Positions 11,720-26,049 are shown, numbered from the stretch's first letter. The stretch is 64,000 nucleotides of DNA from Lateolabrax maculatus (GCA_031216445.1 CM062196.1:3046001-3110000); one strand, 5' to 3'. The notes: a model not told the origin generated them from the letters alone. Made by a program: numbers and translations.

Positions 11720-14548
11720 TGAGCAGAGAGGCTGGTTCCCAGGCTCGTGGACCACCGGAGTGAGCAGGTCGAGCTCAGAGGCAGTAAAAGCCCCAGGCGC
11801 TGTAAAGGAGTCCAGAACTGGACCGGGTCTTCTTTCAGCGGGACAGTTTATGTGACGAACACGAGGGGCCATGTGTAAAATGTAAGGGCGGCTAATTGCT
11901 GAGATTTCCAACAGCCTCCGCAAATAAAGCAAGTGGTCGTAAAAGCACATGGTAGTGATTAGGCCACGCCGATAAGCATCTACAGCATGTTCCTCTGTCT
12001 TTCTCAAGTGCACACCCACAGAGCTATTTCAAAAAAAAAAAAAAAATGATGCAAAACAGGCATCTACAGTACAGATACGCATCTGATAAACACACACAAC
12101 CTAAAAGGAACTGAGAAACACCTGCCGTAATGACATCATACAGGTGTGGTGACAGCTAACAGCTAAATGCGTGGTTTGTATTAATGTTTATATGCTCTGA
12201 TAAATAATTTTCCATACCTGAATCAACACTGAAGGTTGCGTTAAGCGCCCGCAACCGCACAAAGACCCTGAGGCTGAAACAATTATCTGGCAACAAATTA
12301 TTGAATATCTCCATTGTTGATTCATTGGCCTGTACTTGGCAGAGGTTCATTCTGATATAATGTAAACAGACATAGCATTAACATTCATACTCATCACTTC
12401 AGATGCAATGTTCACAGCATTTTAACACACCGCTGATATCTGGTGCTACAGTGAGTAAGTTTGTTTAAATGCAGATGCAAAAGCCATAACGATCTCTTTC
12501 AGTTTCTATCTTGACACAGCGGGGTTGTACGTGCTTCTTCTGCACCTGCTCATCAACACTCCTTACTTTTTTAAAAGTTATGTCAAGCTATAAAACCAAA
12601 ACAAGACAAACAAGTTCAGTGTTTCCACTGCCACTGTTCAGAGATGACACACCACAGAGCCAGGGTGATTCTTCACATAACAAATAACCCACAGACTTAT
12701 TAATTAAGGAATAGATTAACATTTCGTTTCATTTACATCAGACTCTGTGTTGTTGGAGCTCTTCAAAGTTTGTTTCCCCATACAGTGTGTTGTTATTCAA
12801 TTCAAACATTAAAATATTGGAGCCTTTCTGTTCTGAGTACAACTCCAAAGTTTCTCTCATTGTTTTTATTATCACTACACTGCTGCCGACTTTCACATCA
12901 ATTCCAAAGTTAATATATTTTTAATATGACTTCTATTAACTGTTTGCATGCTTCCTTTGTTATAACCTGCATCAATATTGCCATGTTTTGTTTGAAAGGT
13001 ACAAAATAGTAACATGGGATACATGATGGTACTTTTAAAAAAGGTACAAACTTCTTAATGTGTGTTCAGACAGAAGACAAAGTGAATTTTCCCCCCACGT
13101 CATTTGGACGAATTTGATTTGGCTGTGCGTGCAGTCTGCATTGATTTGGCTGTAACAATGACTGTAAGTTCACTAGAAACAGACTGTGTGGGAGTGTGTT
13201 TGTGTTTGTGTGGCAGTTCAGTCTGACTGAAGTCAGAGCAGTAAGAGGGGGATGACATGAAGTGTCTGTACTGAGGTTTCTTTACTCTGAAAGGTAGAAT
13301 TTTTATTTATTTATTTTTTTGAATAAGGGTTGTTACTGTACTGCTGCTCCTCCCATCAAGGATCAAAACTGCACAATTCTGCAGCATACATTTAAAATAG
13401 ATGCACTGTGGTGGAACATTTAGGCTTACGATGTAAGATTATCTGCCACTGCTGTAGTTAAGGGGTACAAACACACACTCCTGTCCTCAAATCCAGATGT
13501 AGACTCTTAAAAACAACCTCAAGCAAAAAAAAGTTACACAAAACATCACAACCTGCTTGTTCATTAAAGATGCGATAGACACTAACTGGCTAAATCAGTA
13601 CCATGTGGTACGCGGGGAGCCTCCCTGCCCTCTGCTCTTCAATATAGTGGGATGAACATCAGAAAGGATGGGCTGACGAGATACATATGTTTAACACTAC
13701 ATTACCACATGTGGGTGTACAGCAGCAATCTCTTTAGGTCAAGGGTTTCACATTTTTCAGCTTGAGATCCAAATTATGTCTAAACAGTAATACCCTGGGA
13801 GCAAGATTTATTCAAACATACAGTTCTTTCATCAGAAAAAGACATTTCTGGTTGTAATAAGACAGGAAATGCTGTGTTGAATTATGCCAAATTTAAAGGA
13901 AATAGAACATTTTAAAGAAATCTGGGGTATTTTAACTTCTACATTTGCTTCTACAGAACCTTAAACCCAGCGAGATCTGCCGGTACTGTGGTTTAGTCTA
14001 CGTGGCTTGAATTAAAGTAGACATTATTGCTGTGTAGGCAATCGAGCTGTTATTCCTTGGAATGTCTTTGTCTGTTTTCCAGGGGGAAACCGTATCCCCG
14101 GTATTCCTGCCTCCGCTAGGCCATCGAGGAACGCCAGAGAGAAAGCGAACCCAGCCCGCCCAGTGCATACCTCCGGCTTCCCTCTTATTGGAAAACTGGG
14201 ATAGTGCTTGCAGAGGAAATGCCTGGCATATTCCCAGAACAAAAGGAGTGATCTAGACATCGGGGGCAAAGAGGAAAATATATTAAGTTTAAATTAAAGA
14301 CATTTTTGTCATATTCAATACGCAAAGTCAAAAATCAGAATCAGATGAGGTTAAACAGGCGGCAGAAACGAGAGGAGCTGGGTGATGCTTTCAGCCTGGT
14401 TTGGATACAGCTCTAAGCAGTTCAGACACATATGCGAGTGTGTGTGTGTAAGTCTGAAGTGTGTTGTGACTTGTGAGTGGTGTAGACATTAAGTGGCTGA
14501 CATCAGATCTAGTCTTTGTGGGCTGGTCCACTCGCGTGCCTCCTGATG

Positions 14549-14563
14549 TATGTGTGTGTGTGT

Positions 14564-14608
<45 letters not shown>

Positions 14609-14610
14609 TG
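14549..14610. repeat. (TG)n microsatellite
   Basis: TG array with single TATG and TTTG interruptions. Confidence 0.95.
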
Positions 14611-15943
14611 CACGCGTACACGAGTGCTTTCCAGAGCGTGCACCTGTGTCATATAAATCCGCCATGAGCTTGCTCCCGTAGCAGCGCTACATTTCCAATA
14701 ACAGTCACAGAGAGGGCTCGGGGCGAGGGGTGGAGAGATGGCTACTGTACGTTGCTGTAATAGAGCACAGCTGTGTATGCATGAGTGCATGTGTGTGTTG
14801 TATGCACATGTGTTAAGACTGTCAGAGAGGCTCCACAGACGAGTGTGTTTCTGAGGGAGGGAGAAGGTGGGCGAGCTGCTTGTAAATTTAAGAAATTGGC
14901 TTTTGATTGCATTTGGCTGCAGCTGAAATAAAGCAAATCACTTTTTGATAGGAATCCAAAATAACAAACTACTATCTACTAACTTTCTGCCTTAATTTAT
15001 CACACAGTGCCATACACAGGACCTCTGTATAAGTCCAAGTAACTAGTTCTACACATTTTCTTTGCCAAATGATTAAGTTTTAGAGAAAACATAATCACTG
15101 CCTGGAATATGCACTGGCATCGTTCTGTCCAACTGAGGAAATGTGACATTCTTATAGTGTAAAGAAGTCATAAATATTCTATCAGATTGGATGGTCTGGT
15201 GTACAAATAAATCCCAAGATTGTGACCCAGGGTTTGTTTCCTTGGTCCCAAGTGTTGTTATGTTAGGGAGAGATTGTGGTTTTGGCTGAAACAAAATTCA
15301 AAAAGTGATTGCAACAAGTCAGTTTTTACTTTTTCAACATTTAACCAAAACCAAACATGTTTGTTTTTTTTAACAAAATAAGTCTAATTTCTCTATTATT
15401 AAATAGCCTATAATAAAACAGTCTAAGTCAAAATTGTGATTTAATTCAGAAACTTTCTGATCAAACATTACAATATAAAGAAGAGTATGAACCTGAGCAA
15501 TGCCCGTTTTCAGTCCTTGACAGTTCTCAATACTCAATACTGTGCAATGGAAGAGTATTCTGCTTACTTTAAGTTTAAGTTTGACGCAAACGTTTCAGCA
15601 TTATGCTGATAAATAATATATATAATCTAGGTGGCGTTGTGTTTGTTAATGGAGATTCATTTTAGAGATGTGGTTGGTCCCGTACAAGTACAGATACATG
15701 GATGTATAAAGAAAGTAAACAAAGACAAGGAGCAAAGTAAAGAGAGGAAGAAGAGAGACTGAAAGAGTATGAGAGAGAGTAGAGAAACTCCTCGCCATCA
15801 CAGCAGGCTGTGTGAGGGCCCAGGATGCCTCTCTGTGTTTTAACTCTGTGGTTTCACTCCAGAGTTCTTCTTCTCTCCTGGGAAATAAAAACATTCTTGT
15901 TTTCCCTCCAAATGAGCGTTCTGGGGGCAGCCAGATGTGCAAG

Positions 15944-15985
15944 AGGAGGAGGAGGAGGAGGAGGAGGAGGAGGAGGAGGAGGAGG
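15944..15985. repeat. (GGA)n trinucleotide array
   Basis: About 14 uninterrupted AGG/GGA units, purine-only on the + strand. It creates artificial poly-Arg and poly-Gly reading frames that are not genes. Confidence 0.97.
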
Positions 15986-16855
15986 CTCCTCTCCTCTTAG
16001 ACTAAACTGAGGGGCTGGGCGAGGGGACCTCCACCAGCTCCTCTCCTCCAGGAGACGCAGCCCGCAACCTCGCCTTTCACCTCTGACCCCTCACCCCTGA
16101 CCTGAGGGATGGGGATGGGACGGAGGGGGGGGACTGTGAAGAGCTCAGAGAATGTAAACAGCCAATCATCACATACAGAGCGACTTTCTCGATTAGTTTT
16201 TTTTTGGCCTTGCTGGAACAAAGCCCAACAGATGATACAGATAGTGTTCTTCCTCCAGTTGGTTTGCACATATGCATACATGTACTGGAGATGTGTACAT
16301 GTGGGGGTGGCCCTCCTTTCTTCTTAGTTTGGCCTTCCTCCCTCCCTGAGGTAATTGAGAGAATTGCGTCAGCCATCTATTCCAGCCTGTTGGACGATCA
16401 GGAAGAGAATACCATAAATCCTTCTGGGACCTCGCGAGAGACCACCGGCTAACACAGAGGAGCTGTCGGGGAGGAGGACGAGGAGGAGGACACGGGTTCG
16501 AGCCCTGAACCATGGGTGGAGAGACAGAGAGATGGAGGGAGGGAAAGATGTAGGCAGATAAGAAGGTGAGGGAGAGTGGGATGGAAAGGAGGAGGGGAGG
16601 ACGAGGACGTTAGGTGTTAAGAAATGCAGGATGATACAAGAGCGAAGGAGTTGAGAGTGGAGCATGAGGTAAAGAGAGCAAGGGGGGAGGAAAAAGGAGG
16701 AAAAGGAAGGATGGAGGACGTCTCAAGGGAACAAACTTAGTACAGGACGTCCTAATGCAGTGGAATGCTACTTCACTTTCTTCATCTCTCCTTCTGTAAC
16801 AGACCTAACTGAATGTGAAAACTAACCCGGCCAAATTAACTGACTTACTGGAAGA

Positions 16856-17505
16856 GTCTTTATTCAACCAACATGTTTCGGCACAGGGCCTACATCAGCC
16901 TGTTTTAAAGAACGGCTGAGAGCACAGTTTATATACCAATATATACACCGCGAGCTGAGTCTTTATCAACTATCCAGAATGAACAGGGCGCGTAAGATGA
17001 GTCCAAATGTCCAGACTTCGCTGCTCTTGCAAACTCATGGACTGATTGGTCGCATGAACTTCGGAGTGACAAGTGCCGTCCTAATCAACAAAAGGTGGCT
17101 CATGTGGACGTTATTTTAGAGTCAGACACTCAAATACTGGCCTGCTTAAAACTGTGAGGATGCTCAGCTGATGTGAGGGTTCAGCATGCTTAAAACAAAC
17201 TAATATGTACGACACGCCTGGAAAGGAGGCTGCACCAACAAAATCACACAAATGCAGTAAAAACCACCACACACAGTCACTGAATATAATCCAAGATGTA
17301 TGGTGTGTCTAAGACCTAAAACAGACACAGAAGTGACTATTTTTGTGGTAGGTTTTGTTTTTTTATAACATTTATTGTCTTATTTTGAAATGTCTACGTT
17401 TGAATTGCAGCGTGCTTTAGAGAGTGGACATCTATGTTTGTAGTCCTCGCTGATAAAGAGTCTTCACCGACCGACTTTGTGCCGAAACGTTCGTGGAATA
17501 AAGCG
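16856..17505. mobile_element. Inverted-arm repeat with GTTTCGGCACA termini
   Basis: The left arm (about 16856-16899) has GTCTTTATTCAACCAACATG, then TTTCGGCACAG and CATCAGC. The right arm (about 17449-17505) carries GCTGATAAAGAGTCTTCACC, TTGTGCCGAAACGTTCGTGG and AATAAAGC, whose reverse complement aligns with the left arm. About 550 bases of non-coding sequence lie between them. GATGAAG/GTGCCGAAACGTT-type tails are common in vertebrate non-autonomous repeats. It could be one fold-back element or two copies of one repeat in opposite orientations. Confidence 0.5.
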
Positions 17506-20221
17506 CAGTAGGTCAAGAAGTTATTTTTAGCATTTGATTCTCTTGTTACTCGAGCACCTAGTTGCCTGGTGAAGCAGTGACGGCACACGCTTTCTCCCAT
17601 TCTGAGCTGAACAAATGCCCTCTCTTTTCTACCTCGGGGGTGCAGGTCGATGAGAAAGCAGCCCACAGGGCAACAGTCCAAGGTTACTTTCACAACCTCT
17701 CACACTAACAGTTGTGAGATTGTTGAGAGTCAGATAGCTGGCATGGCATTCTTCTCAACAGGAAGCGGCTCTTTTCTCCAAACTCCCAGACCTGGCATGC
17801 TAGGAAATCAATGCCCTGCCCTCATAAAAGCCCTCACTTCCTGTCTATACAGGAAACAGTCACTCACTCGCTTGCTCCTGATATCCTGCAGGTCTCAGTC
17901 TGTCTGTGAGATTGTTCCGCCAATCAAAACATGTTTATCAAAGAAAACAAGCGGAAGAATGTGACCTTATCAGTACGTCATTTGTTGTCTGAGAGCGAGC
18001 ACTGAGATTGAATCCTGTTGTGTGATGAATGTAGTGTAATGCAATAAAAGCCAATGAGACGTAAACGAATGATAGACGGGTTGCAAAATGTGGCTGCATC
18101 GAACGTTTAAATCAGACATTCTCTCCCACACACAGTTTCACCGAGTCTGTCTTTACAGCTTGACTTCCTTCCTTTTTTCTCCGTAGTCTTTTCCACAGCG
18201 TAGACCTAAAGTTTCTTTTTTCTATTGTTTCTTTTTTACAGTCACTCAACCTCATCTGTACGTTTTCCCAGCAAGACTGAGTGTCACGTTACCTGTTGCA
18301 AAAAAAAATTAGTTTTATTAGTAGACGTAAAATGAAATAGAGCGCTAACAGTAAACTCTACTCCTGCTTTCTGCAAACAATCAGCACCTGGTGCTCCAGT
18401 TTGTGTGTCTGCGTGAAACTGAAAAATGACATGTCTAAGAGCGTAAGAAAGAAAATCCCCAGCAGACTCTCTTGTGGGAAACATTTTATTCTTCCTAACA
18501 TCACTAATCTCTGAAATTCTCCCATATTACTGCATCTCACCAACTCCCACACCAGAGGTGCTAATCCAACAATGGTTATAAACCCGTTGGATGGTTGTCA
18601 ACTCTGTTTCCTCTTCAGGTGAAATATGCCCCCCTCCCTTCGAATCAATTACCCCCGCCTCCCTCCCAGCAGCTGAGCTCTTATTTATGAACTGAACCTG
18701 GAGCCTGGGATTATGGCAACATTTGACCTCCCACCTTCAACCCTCCAAGACGACCCTGTACGCCATTAAACTGCCTCTCTCCTGCTATTACCCAATCTGA
18801 TGACTCACTTAAGGGGGAACCCAGGTAATATGAGAACAAGATGGCAGATCTACCTGCTGTAATGGCAGCTGGGGAAAATGGCTGCCAATTAGAGGAGAGA
18901 GGGGTTTCAGCAGACTAAAACTTCTGAGGTTATCAATAGCTATTGCAACAGGGGTGTCATGTTACAGTGTCACCTTTTAAAAATGCTTTGTTCAAACATA
19001 TTAAATTTAATGCTTTTTTACTTAAAGGGAATCCGGCACAGCTCATTAGAATTTTATTCCAAATTTTTTCATCACTTTCTTTCACTGGAAGCATTTTTGG
19101 AGCTTCTAGCATCTTGAAATGACCTTATTTACCATAAGATGAAATCAATGTATTGTTTCAGCAGGAGACACAACAACTTTTGGGTGAGTGGGGGAATAAA
19201 ATCAAGTGCAAGTGACCCAAGACTTTTGTTAACTTCTCAGTTTACAGTGTATTTTTCAGGGAAAATCTTTAAACCCCCCCCCTCAAAAAAAGAACCCTAA
19301 GTATGGTTTAGAGGATCCTTCATTGTGATACTAAAGTTTTTACTAAAGATCAGCAATGGGAGAAATGAGTCAAAAAATTAGGGGCCAGCAGAACTTGAGA
19401 GCCACAGCCAGCAGCCCACCTGGCCTCGCCATGTTTATTATATCATCCAGTGGTAATGGGGAAAAGTTGAAACAAACACTGGTGCACCTGTTAATTCCAC
19501 CCCCAGGGAAACGGGCCCACAAACTCTCCAGCTATTTCCTGTGGCCTTGGGGAGGGTAAGGGATGGGCAAGCAGAACCAGATGATGGGGTGTTTGGAGGT
19601 TACAGCTCAGTGTGTAGTGGCCATCAGGGAGGTAGAGTCAGGGGGTAAAGGCCAGGGTATGGGGGGCACAGCCACACCCGGTAGGACAGGAGGAGGCTGG
19701 AAAGAGGGGGAGGAGAAGAGGACTGAGCCCTTAATGTGAATCTGTTCCAGACTTAGAGCTAAATGACAGTATATTGGATCCAGACAGGGGCAGGACTCTT
19801 ACGGGATTGAGGCTGTCAACATCAGATGTGAACAGAAGAAATAATAATTTAAAAACTGCAAAACAGGTGTGGCAAGAGTGAGAGGCCATTATTTTATTAT
19901 TCAGTTCACAAGGATTAATTGAAGATCCATTTTACAACGTTCAACCATTTACAACTCTATCTGCAGAGTTAAAAATGATCCTTTCCAAAGTCCCTCCACC
20001 CATGATTGAATTTAAATTAGTTATTTTTCGTATGTTTATTTACCTAATCTGCACAAATAAGAGCATGAATTAGCAAAACAAACTGTTTTTCATATATGTT
20101 CATGGAGAGATGTTTGTCTCATTGATACTGTACTGTAACAAACTCTAATCATAATCCACACATCATCCTCTGTATTTACTCATTCAACATGTGATCCTTG
20201 CTGACTGTCAGCTCCCCCCGT

Positions 20222-20398
20222 CCACATGTCAAAGTGGCCTCAAGCTTTGCACTTGAGCAAGACCCTGAACCCCAAATTGCTCCGGATGGTCCCGTTGCAT
20301 GGTAGTTCACTGCCATCGGTGTGTGTGTGAATGGATGAATGAGAGGAAAAGTGTAAAGTGGTTTGGATAAAAGTGCTATTTAAATGCAGCTATTTAAT
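20222..20398 (+). repeat. Teleost dispersed repeat (CTGAACCCCAAATTGCTCC family)
   Basis: The segment carries a string of words I recognise from an abundant fish repeat: TTGAGCAAGACCCTGAACCC, then CAAATTGCTCC, CTGCCATCGGTGTGTGTGTG, AATGGATGAATGAGAGG, and finally GTGTAAAGTGGTTTGGATAA and AAGTGCTATTTAAATGCAG. It contains no coding frame. I cannot assign a repeat-database family name from memory. Confidence 0.75.
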
Positions 20399-22390
20399 CC
20401 ATCATTGCAACTACGCAGTACGGTAGGTATAAGTTGAAACAGGAAGGCTTTCTGTAAACGGGGATGGATGTTTACAACGGACAGTTTTGGTAAAAACATT
20501 TCTCTTTCCAATAAGTTTGGGTAACCTCGAGGTTTGTTTAAAACCTGTCTGATAGTCTGACCGCTTGTGTTTCTTAGGTTTGGGTTGTAATAAACCGGGA
20601 GTATCCTTTAAGGTCTGGTTCTTGCATTATTTTGTCAGCATATTCACTTTAGGCATCACTAACTCCAGGCCTTCAGGCTTAGAGCACAGATAAAACCATT
20701 GACATACATAGAGACGCTCCCTCCAGCCCACCCGCCTGCTTCCCTTCGGTGTGAAAACATGATTCCTTCACCCTCATCATCCTCCACCCCCTTTGGCTCC
20801 TTCTCTTCTCTCTTCCCCCCTGCTGTTCTGCACTGAGGGGAATTAGAAAGCATAACAGCCAAGAGGTCCACTCTCATGGAACACCCAGGTCGCTCTCTTC
20901 TCCCCTCCCCTTCCCTCTGCTCCACCTCCTCCGAGCTTCCTGCTCACACAGCAGGCCCTTTCTTCTCGCAGGCCCGTGTTTCAGGAGGAGCCAGTTCACC
21001 AGCACACCACACCGGGGAAGCAGGGCCATAAAGAAGGGCTCTGAGCAGTGGGGATGGACTGGTCGGTGAAATTGAGCATGGCAGCACTAAATCCACCACA
21101 GAGTGGAGAAGGGGGGTACACATAAATATAGTGTAAAGAAGACAGGGAGCGAAGCAAAAAAATAAAGGTGGTGGGGGAAGAATGCGATGGGCAGAGTAAA
21201 GAGAGGAGGAGGAAGATGGGGCTTTGCAATGGGTTTAACAACAAATCCCGGATATGTTTTCTGTGTCAGGGTGTTGCGTAGGCGCAATAGCTCGACAGAG
21301 TTTACGGCACTTCCTGAAAACTTGCAACAACATGTGAAGAAGAACTGTGAGCGGTCAGCTTGGGCTGCTTGTGTTATATGTTTCCAATGCCAGCAGAAAT
21401 TTCTGATAGTGAAGACAAAATAGAGCAAATGGAACATTGACTGCAACTAGACTGACTTCACAGCCATTATCTTCCTTTTAGAGCATAGACACATCACAAT
21501 TTTGTGATCTGGCTGGCAAAACCCTTTGAAGTACAAGCCTTCTTTGTTGTCATTCTTTTCTTTAAGTAAGCAAATTTATCATCTTCAGTACACTGAGAAT
21601 CACATCCATGTAACTGCGGTTTAGTCCTGCGCCGAAGGCTTCTGCAACAGGACCACTGAAGCTCCTTGAAGAAGTGAGAATCCGCCTCAGGTCTCGGTGG
21701 GTGAGTGCGTAAGGAGGCTCATTAAGTAATTTATCACCTCATCGCTGTGGGAACCGGGGCCACTGCGTGCCACTGGGTTCTGTGACAGCCGCTGTCATGG
21801 TCTCTCTGTCTGTCAGTGAGTGAGGGGCCTCGGCATCGACAGAAGGCTCGACGAGCAGGAGGGCGCACTGACAGACGAGACGGGGGAAAAAACAGCAACC
21901 CAGCTGAGAGAGTGAGAGAAAGGAGAGACAATGAAAAGAAGAGCAGGGGTGAGGAAAAGAGGGAGGTCAGAGACAAAGCGGAAGACAAATTGACAAAAGA
22001 GAGAATGGTATGTTGTTCCATTTTAAGGAGGAGAGCTGGAGATGATTTACAAGAGCTGTGAGAATCCCTCCAAACACGATCTGACCAGACACGAGCACAA
22101 ATCACTGCTCAGTGGATGGCTGCCATCCCCGCCATGAACTAACCCTCCTTTTTCAGACTCGTGGCATGTGCCAGGGACGATACTTCAAAAAGGTAGTTAC
22201 ACTACATATTACCAATTCATTATGGCTCATCTCTGCTGGACGTCCCACCTATTAATCCTCAGACCTGTTAAAAAGGAGTGGATTCAAGAGAGCCGCTATC
22301 TCCTTTTTTCTCCCACCTGTGTAAGGAATTCCCTCACTGCCCTATCTCGTATAACATGTTCCATTAGATTCCATGTTTCTGCATGGCCTG

Positions 22391-22391
<1 letters not shown>

Positions 22392-22435
<44 letters not shown>
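22392..22435. repeat. (TG)n microsatellite
   Basis: Perfect array of about 22 units. Confidence 0.96.
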
Positions 22436-22439
<4 letters not shown>

Positions 22440-22591
22440 TAGGCAGGTTAGTCAATGGCTAGTGGAGGGAAACATTACTCTTCATGGTTGATACCAGCCT
22501 TGCGACCCTGGAGCCAAGATCATCGCTGTGGAGATTACCTACTCTGATTTATGACCTCGACCCCTGGCCAGGGATCCTGCTGGTAACATCA

Positions 22592-22593
<2 letters not shown>

Positions 22594-22648
<55 letters not shown>
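22594..22648. repeat. (CA)n microsatellite
   Basis: Perfect array of about 27 units, 160 bases from the TG array at 22392 and in the opposite sense, so the two could pair. Confidence 0.96.
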
Positions 22649-22650
<2 letters not shown>

Positions 22651-24029
22651 GTCCCTGACCAGCTGTGAAAAATCACTTTACAAAGCGTGTCATTCTCCGT
22701 CCGGCCTGCGTGGAAGGGTTTGGCCAGGTTGCCAAGCCGCTTTGCCAAACTTCCTCCGGTTTGGCTCTGTTACAAGGAGTTGCCAAGCAGCATTGCATAT
22801 GTTAAGTTAATGGAACTGGCCAAAGCGTTTGATATGGGAGACTGGCCACGGGAATTTATGCTGGCAGTTTATTTTTGTTAGTGGAGGATAAGGTATGATA
22901 ACTGGAGGATGAATGGCTCCTTTAAATTCTGACTAGTTTTCCTGCACCATGTTGTGGATATCTGGTGCCAAGGCTGCCAGTCAGTAAGTTTTTGAACAGC
23001 AACAGCCTAAATTTGAGGGTTTCTGGTTAAATTGGTTAAAGACTGGTTAAAGACTTTATTTTATTAGAAATGAGCTACTCTTGTATCTGGCCTGTATCTC
23101 AAAATGTGAAGTTAAATATCAGGCAAGCTGCTTATTGCAAATAGTCCAAAAGTAAATTTAAAGAAAGAAGATACATCATTGTTTATCAAAAAGTCTAGAT
23201 AAAGAACACGACAGATTCTCTGTGCATGCTTCTTCCAAGGTCACAAAGAGGCTAGAGCCTATCCCAAGCATGGGATGACACATTTGAACTAATATAAGAT
23301 ACGGGTGTAGCAATTTACTATGGCACAACATACAAGGATTCAAAAATGTTACTAACTAAATCTGATTATGATTCCCAGAAGACACACATTTTCATTCCGC
23401 ATACTTTAAATGCCAGAGGGGGAAATTAAATATCATCCATTAACAGTGTGAGCTATCAGTGGTCAAAAGTGCTTTATAAAGATGTCGGGGCCAACTGAGT
23501 GTTTGAAGAATGTTACTCCAACAAAGTTTGCTCTTTATCTTTAAGACATTCCTATATAGACGTATTTTCTCTTCAGTTTAGTTGTATGTAGATTCAGATC
23601 TTCTTGTAAAATGTGCTGCTTAACTTTTTCATTAAAGACATTCTATTATTTGAAATGTGAACTAAAACCTATAAGAAAAAGTACTTTAATGTTAAAAGAC
23701 AGGTTTTGTAAATTTTGCACCCAAGAAGGAAAAAATAAATAATTTTGTATAGTCAAACTTTTTCTTTTCAAAATACTGTAGGCAAATTAAATCGAATGTA
23801 GTCGATCCTACATCTTATATCATACTGATTTATGGGCTGACTAATCTGAGCATAAATGTTTGTTACACTGTAGTCTAAAATAATTGTGAGACATGTGTTA
23901 AACTTACTTAAAGTACACCAGTCAAACACCCGTTCAAGATGCTGACTACTCCACCTTAACCCCCCTTCACTACGACATGAGAGGAGAGAGTCAACCAAAC
24001 ACACTACTGTCCCTTTAAAAACGTGAGTG

Positions 24030-24042
24030 TGACCTCTGACCT
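24030..24042 (-). promoter_or_regulatory. DR1-type nuclear receptor motif
   Basis: The minus strand reads AGGTCAGAGGTCA, a perfect DR1. It lies in a locally GC- and CpG-richer block (24010-24560). Function is inferred from the motif alone. Confidence 0.35.
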
Positions 24043-26048
24043 CGGAGTCGGATCGGGCCGCAGTGTCACAATAACCCTGACGCTCCTGCTGGAGCCAGAA
24101 TTTCACGGTGAGGATAAAGCCAGCACATGCAACAACACATGGCAGACGTCAGTAAAGTTGGTCTCTGATACTAACGCACGTGTCATCACCTCAGACTGCA
24201 GGACAGACAGAGGACTCCGGAGACGCGAAGAGACGGGGAGAAGAGGGTCTGGAGTGGGGAGTCGCTTGCCAAATAACCTCCACCAACCTTAAACCCTTTC
24301 ACAGAGAAAGCAACAGAGAGACGACAGATGGTGGTTTGTGTTACGCGCACCCGCTAAAGCACATTCTCAGGCGCTCGCACTCCAGAATCCATCAAACGGC
24401 GATGATTCATGATCTCTGGAGTCACGGGGGAGCAACAAACACACCGGACACACTTCATACGTGTGTCATGCGTGGGGCTGGTAACCACAAAGATCCTGTT
24501 ATGCACGGCATCTTCACTGTAAAACGTCTGTTCATACAGTCAGTCCTCATAGTCCTTCAGAGGGGATAAAAAAAGAAAGCCACTGTACTTCTATTATAGT
24601 TTTAACACTATAAGTTGCCATAACAAATACTGGATCTCCTCTGAGGTTTTTATTGCCTCCACTGCTTTTATATATGTACACAAAAAATATAGCACAACCA
24701 CACTAGTATATAAGAAATAGTAATAGACATTGAGCTTTATACGTTATATACATAGTGTCCAGCTGCTCATAGCATTCAAATATGACACATGACAAAGTTC
24801 AACAGTTTAGGTTGTGAGAGGACAGTCCAAGTATAAAATGAGAAAAAAATCCCTTTTGATACAAGAAATCAGATTTATTTTTGGACTCTTTGCTCCTTTC
24901 TTGTGAAATATTGTAGTTTTGATGAATGAGACAATCTGAGAGGGGAATATAACTCTTCAACTAAACTGCTTATAACTTTCAGACATGCAGCCTATGATGA
25001 AGGATTCTCAAGGCGCTTATTGCTTCATATTAAGGTGTCACAAGCAAAACAGTGATGTACAGTACTTGCAACTGCATTAAAGTACAAGGCAAAAAGCAAC
25101 TAAACAAAAACTAATCGTAGCTCAAATGTATCAACCAAAGAAAGTTTCTCCCGAAATGTATCCTACAAATTCTTTTCAAAAATACATGACTGGGATTGAG
25201 ACACAGGTGGGATGTTTCTCTACCTGATACGTCTTCGTATTGTCATGTACTCTTTTGGGAAGTCAACAGGTATCTAGTTAGACTTTTCAGGGTGTCTTGT
25301 CATAAAATAGGACAATGTGCTCGGTGTTAGCACCTGATAGGCGAGGATCAGCGGCAAGCATTTTCCACCACTGAGGTGAATGGACGTGACGTTTACTGAT
25401 TGTTATGCTTTTAGTGATGCAATGTGTCATGATTGAACGCAGAGCCAAAGAAGAACCAAATCATGGGTGTAATACTGAAGCCCTAACGCCAATATCGCTT
25501 AAGGGAGTGTGTATACATGTGGTGGAGCATAAACAGTATTTGGTGCATTCTTCAACGAATAAGATTATATAAAATTCTTTAAACAATTCAAAATTGAAAA
25601 ATGAATAATGCTTGTTATACTGTATTGTGGAGTTTATACCGTTTTAGGGCACTTATTGTAATGTAGGGGTAGTTAATATCTGATTTGTTGTTGTTTAAAA
25701 TGAATAACAACAGCGCCAAAGCAAACAACAGACAATAAACAATAGAGACTAAAACGTGTCCAGAGTCCAGTGGGTATTTAAGCTTGAAAACATAGAGAGC
25801 AGGTTTTGTGCGCTCTCAGGTGATTGTTGAATGTGTGCCGACATGCTTTGCTGCAGGCGACTTGTCATCAGTTCTGTCTGTGGCAAAGTGGAGTGTAGCA
25901 GAGTCGACCGAGAGGTGCTGATACTCAGACAGACACAAGACTCGCAGTTAGAGATGAGCTGCGAACCCGTCACAATTCACTGGTCTGCTTTCAGCACTCT
26001 GGATTCTGCTGGAGGCTTCTACACGCCACTCAACGCTGCACTACAACA

Positions 26049-26049
<1 letters not shown>

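Noticed and set aside
15812..16010. Poly-Arg and poly-Gly proteins
   Set aside because: They are translations of the (GGA)n array in different frames, with no conserved sequence on either side.
16488..16512. GGTTCGAGCC as a tRNA or SINE B box
   Set aside because: No matching A box, acceptor stem or cloverleaf can be drawn around it; the upstream sequence is a purine-rich GGA tract.
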